Shown: positions 62,578 through 64,000 of the stretch, piece by piece
Numbering within the stretch: the stretch's first letter is position 1
How the letters are laid out: the number at the start of each line of letters is the position of its first letter
Assembly: GCA_904393835.1 (NCBI GenBank)
Contig: CAJFNC010000008.1
Location: forward strand, 99,434-163,433
Source: an uncultured Ruminococcus sp.
GTDB taxonomy: Bacteria > Bacillota > Clostridia > Oscillospirales > Acutalibacteraceae
DNA length: 64,000 nucleotides
Direction: 5' to 3'
Program-made: the position numbers and the translations under genes
Notes under the pieces: generated by a model
What the model saw: only the letters and a program-made list of their open reading frames with translations
The model's database searches: none
What the model was told of the DNA's origin: nothing

Positions 62578-62672
62578 AATAAAAATTTCTGTCTGTTATA
62601 ATATTATAAACTAATCATTAGGCAACGTCCGACTTTTTCACAAGCTGCTTATACGAATTAATATGGAGAATT

Positions 62673-63515
62673 ATGAATTATTTATACGAAGTTGTAAGAT
62701 ACAATAAAAATATTCCTGCAATGATTCTTATGCAAAACAAGCCCGGATATCGGTGCAGAACTAATTTGCACTGGCACAAAGAACTGGAGCTAGTGTACAT
62801 GATAAAAGGTCATCTTGATGTTTGCATAAACGGAAAACAAAAAACAATTTACGATAACGAATTGTATTTTGTTAACAGCGAGGTAATCCATGTGACTGAC
62901 ATTGAAGACGACAATAAGATTAACATGTATCTTGTCGTTCTGCTGTCTTACGAATTTATGCGTCAGTTTTTTCCTGATATCGACAGCATAGTTTTTGATG
63001 TGGACACAAACAAAGAAGCAAAAGCAAACATAATTTCCTCAATGCAAAATATTGTTAAGCACTGCGAAAACAGCAACGACATTTTTGGCGACATAAAGAA
63101 ATATGAGGAAATTCTAAAAATATACTATGAACTTTTAAAACACTGTGCTGTTTATAAAAAAAACAACTTTGTTATAAAAACACCCAGGAATTTCGGACAT
63201 GCAAAAAAAGTAATTGAATATGTAGGAAAACATTATACAGACGAGATCACTCTTAACGATATGGCTGAACTTGCCGAGTTGTCACCCGCCTATTTTTCTA
63301 AATATTTTAAAGATATTACCGGAACAAGCTTTTGTAAATATCTAAATGGCATCAGACTTGAATATGCACTCACGGATATGATTACACAGAATATGTCCGT
63401 TACAGATGCAGCGTTTAATAATGGATTTCCAAATGTAAAGTCATTTATTACACTTTGCAAAAAAGTTTACGGCTACACTCCGGCTCAGTATCGTATTCAT
63501 CATAATGAATATTGA
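62673..63515 (+). CDS. AraC family transcriptional regulator
   Basis: A 280-residue regulator with an N-terminal cupin sensor (LHWHKELELVYMIKGHLDV, typical HWH-E-E metal-like pattern, though sugar sensing is more usual) and a C-terminal double helix-turn-helix (DMAELAELSPAYFSKYFKD and AAFNNGFPNVKSFITLCKK, then GYTPAQYR). ATG at 62673 with GGAG upstream. It lies 95 bases after the broken phosphoesterase and may have regulated it. Its own signal is unknown. Confidence 0.9.
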   Translation: MNYLYEVVRYNKNIPAMILMQNKPGYRCRTNLHWHKELELVYMIKGHLDVCINGKQKTIYDNELYFVNSEVIHVTDIEDDNKINMYLVVLLSYEFMRQFFPDIDSIVFDVDTNKEAKANIISSMQNIVKHCENSNDIFGDIKKYEEILKIYYELLKHCAVYKKNNFVIKTPRNFGHAKKVIEYVGKHYTDEITLNDMAELAELSPAYFSKYFKDITGTSFCKYLNGIRLEYALTDMITQNMSVTDAAFNNGFPNVKSFITLCKKVYGYTPAQYRIHHNEY

Positions 63516-63590
63516 ATAAATTCATTAGCTTTAATTGTCTGTTAAATGGCAGCAGGAAAATGTATTTTATTAAATAAATACACAACCTAA

Positions 63591-63634
63591 TGACAACAGC
63601 CCATCTATTTTCCGGATGGGCTGTTTGTCAATTT
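63591..63634 (+). terminator. Terminator of the second AraC gene
   Basis: ACAGCCCATC and GATGGGCTGT form a perfect 10-base stem extended by TGACA/TGTCA. Confidence 0.85.
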
Positions 63635-63765
63635 ACTCGCTATTAACTATATAATAAATAAGATATACGCAAAACATTCTTACTACACAATTATCTTAAT
63701 ATATAAAATTCTTAAACAGTTCAATTAAAAAGAATAATAGGAAAAAAGATAATTATACGTATACA

Positions 63766-63795
63766 AACAAAAAGCACCACAGAATGTGGTGCGTA
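63766..63795 (-). terminator. Terminator of the rRNA operon
   Basis: GCACCACA at 63774-63781 pairs with TGTGGTGC at 63785-63792, with TTTTTGTTTG after it on the minus strand. A second hairpin, CACCGC-TTA-GCGGTG, lies at 63810-63824. Confidence 0.8.
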
Positions 63796-63916
63796 AAATT
63801 CAAAGAACTCACCGCTTAGCGGTGTATATAAAAGGGTAAACACCCTGAAAACTGAATAAAGTAAAGCAGGAAAGGGAAGAAAGGGTTAAAGTAATACTGC
63901 AGACCTAAAATCAATT

Positions 63917-64000
63917 GGTCAAGCCCTCGACCTATTAGTACTGCCAAGCTAAATGCCTCACGACACTTACACACGCAGCCTATCAACCTCGTAGTCTTCA
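63917..64000 (-). rRNA. 23S ribosomal RNA, 3' end only (partial)
   Basis: The reverse complement of 63917-64000 gives the conserved 23S 3' end, with CTACGAGGTTGATAGGCTG, AGTACTAATAGGTCGAGG and GCTTGACC. The gene runs off the window at 64000. No 5S sequence follows before the operon terminator 125 bases downstream. Confidence 0.95.

Noticed and set aside
63795..63916. A 5S rRNA after the 23S gene
   Set aside because: The stretch lacks the conserved 5S core (such as the CCGAACACGGAAG-type region) and is AT-rich.

Overview
The window looks like a chromosomal segment of a spore-forming, low-to-moderate GC Gram-positive anaerobe of the class Clostridia, most likely a gut-type Ruminococcaceae/Oscillospirales member. 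The evidence is T-box leaders on amino-acid operons, a SpoVAE gene, a sortase with its surface-protein substrate, dockerin-like calcium-binding repeats, a secreted GH13 amylase with a starch-binding-like front domain, and 2-hydroxyacyl-CoA dehydratase activase genes. Many promoters match the sigma-A consensus with 17-base spacers. The species assignment is inference.

Layout. 1-9.2 kb: an AraC regulator cut by the window edge, a secreted SleB-like hydrolase, a membrane protein, a two-gene acyl-CoA dehydratase activase operon, an acidic coiled-coil protein and a CpXC zinc-ribbon protein. 9.2-20.5 kb: a DUF1275 membrane protein divergent from a LysR regulator, citrate synthase, the secreted amylase, a HAD phosphatase, an MGMT-like protein, a LOG-family protein coupled to a 57-residue protein, a MATE exporter and an OGG-type glycosylase. 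20.7-25.6 kb: a four-gene GldA/F/G-plus-DUF4340 ABC cassette. 25.8-32.1 kb: spoVAE, then a membrane glycosylation group (YfhO, GT2, and a sensor domain fused to GtrA). 32.1-35 kb: a dockerin protein, a Usp-like protein, and rplM-rpsI.

35.1-42 kb: a trpEGDCBA operon under a tRNA-Trp T-box, with a sirtuin overlapping trpA and no trpF. 42-44.6 kb: a redox-type protein, TatD and a membrane protein. 44.7-46.7 kb: ilvB behind a T-box whose leader contains a fragment of a dispersed repeat. 46.8-49 kb: mtnN, rsmE and a CinA-type amidase. 49-53 kb: malQ and glgP, which together with the amylase make a maltodextrin/glycogen route. 53-58.2 kb: lepA, a sortase cassette (substrate, sortase, membrane protein) and a Crp/Fnr regulator. 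58.7-62.6 kb: a large secreted metallophosphoesterase with starch-binding-like and dockerin modules, broken by one frameshift and one TGA that stands where a Trp is expected. 62.7-64 kb: an AraC regulator and the 3' end of a 23S rRNA gene on the minus strand with no 5S after it.

The most unusual things I see are: (1) a family of at least eight dispersed, multi-hairpin intergenic repeats, one of which lies inside the ilvB T-box; (2) the Cache-like sensor fused to a GtrA flippase, beside a GT2 and a YfhO; (3) a sortase cassette whose substrate has a KTTG-type, non-LPXTG sorting signal; (4) the sirtuin translationally coupled to the trp operon; and (5) the doubly broken modular phosphoesterase.
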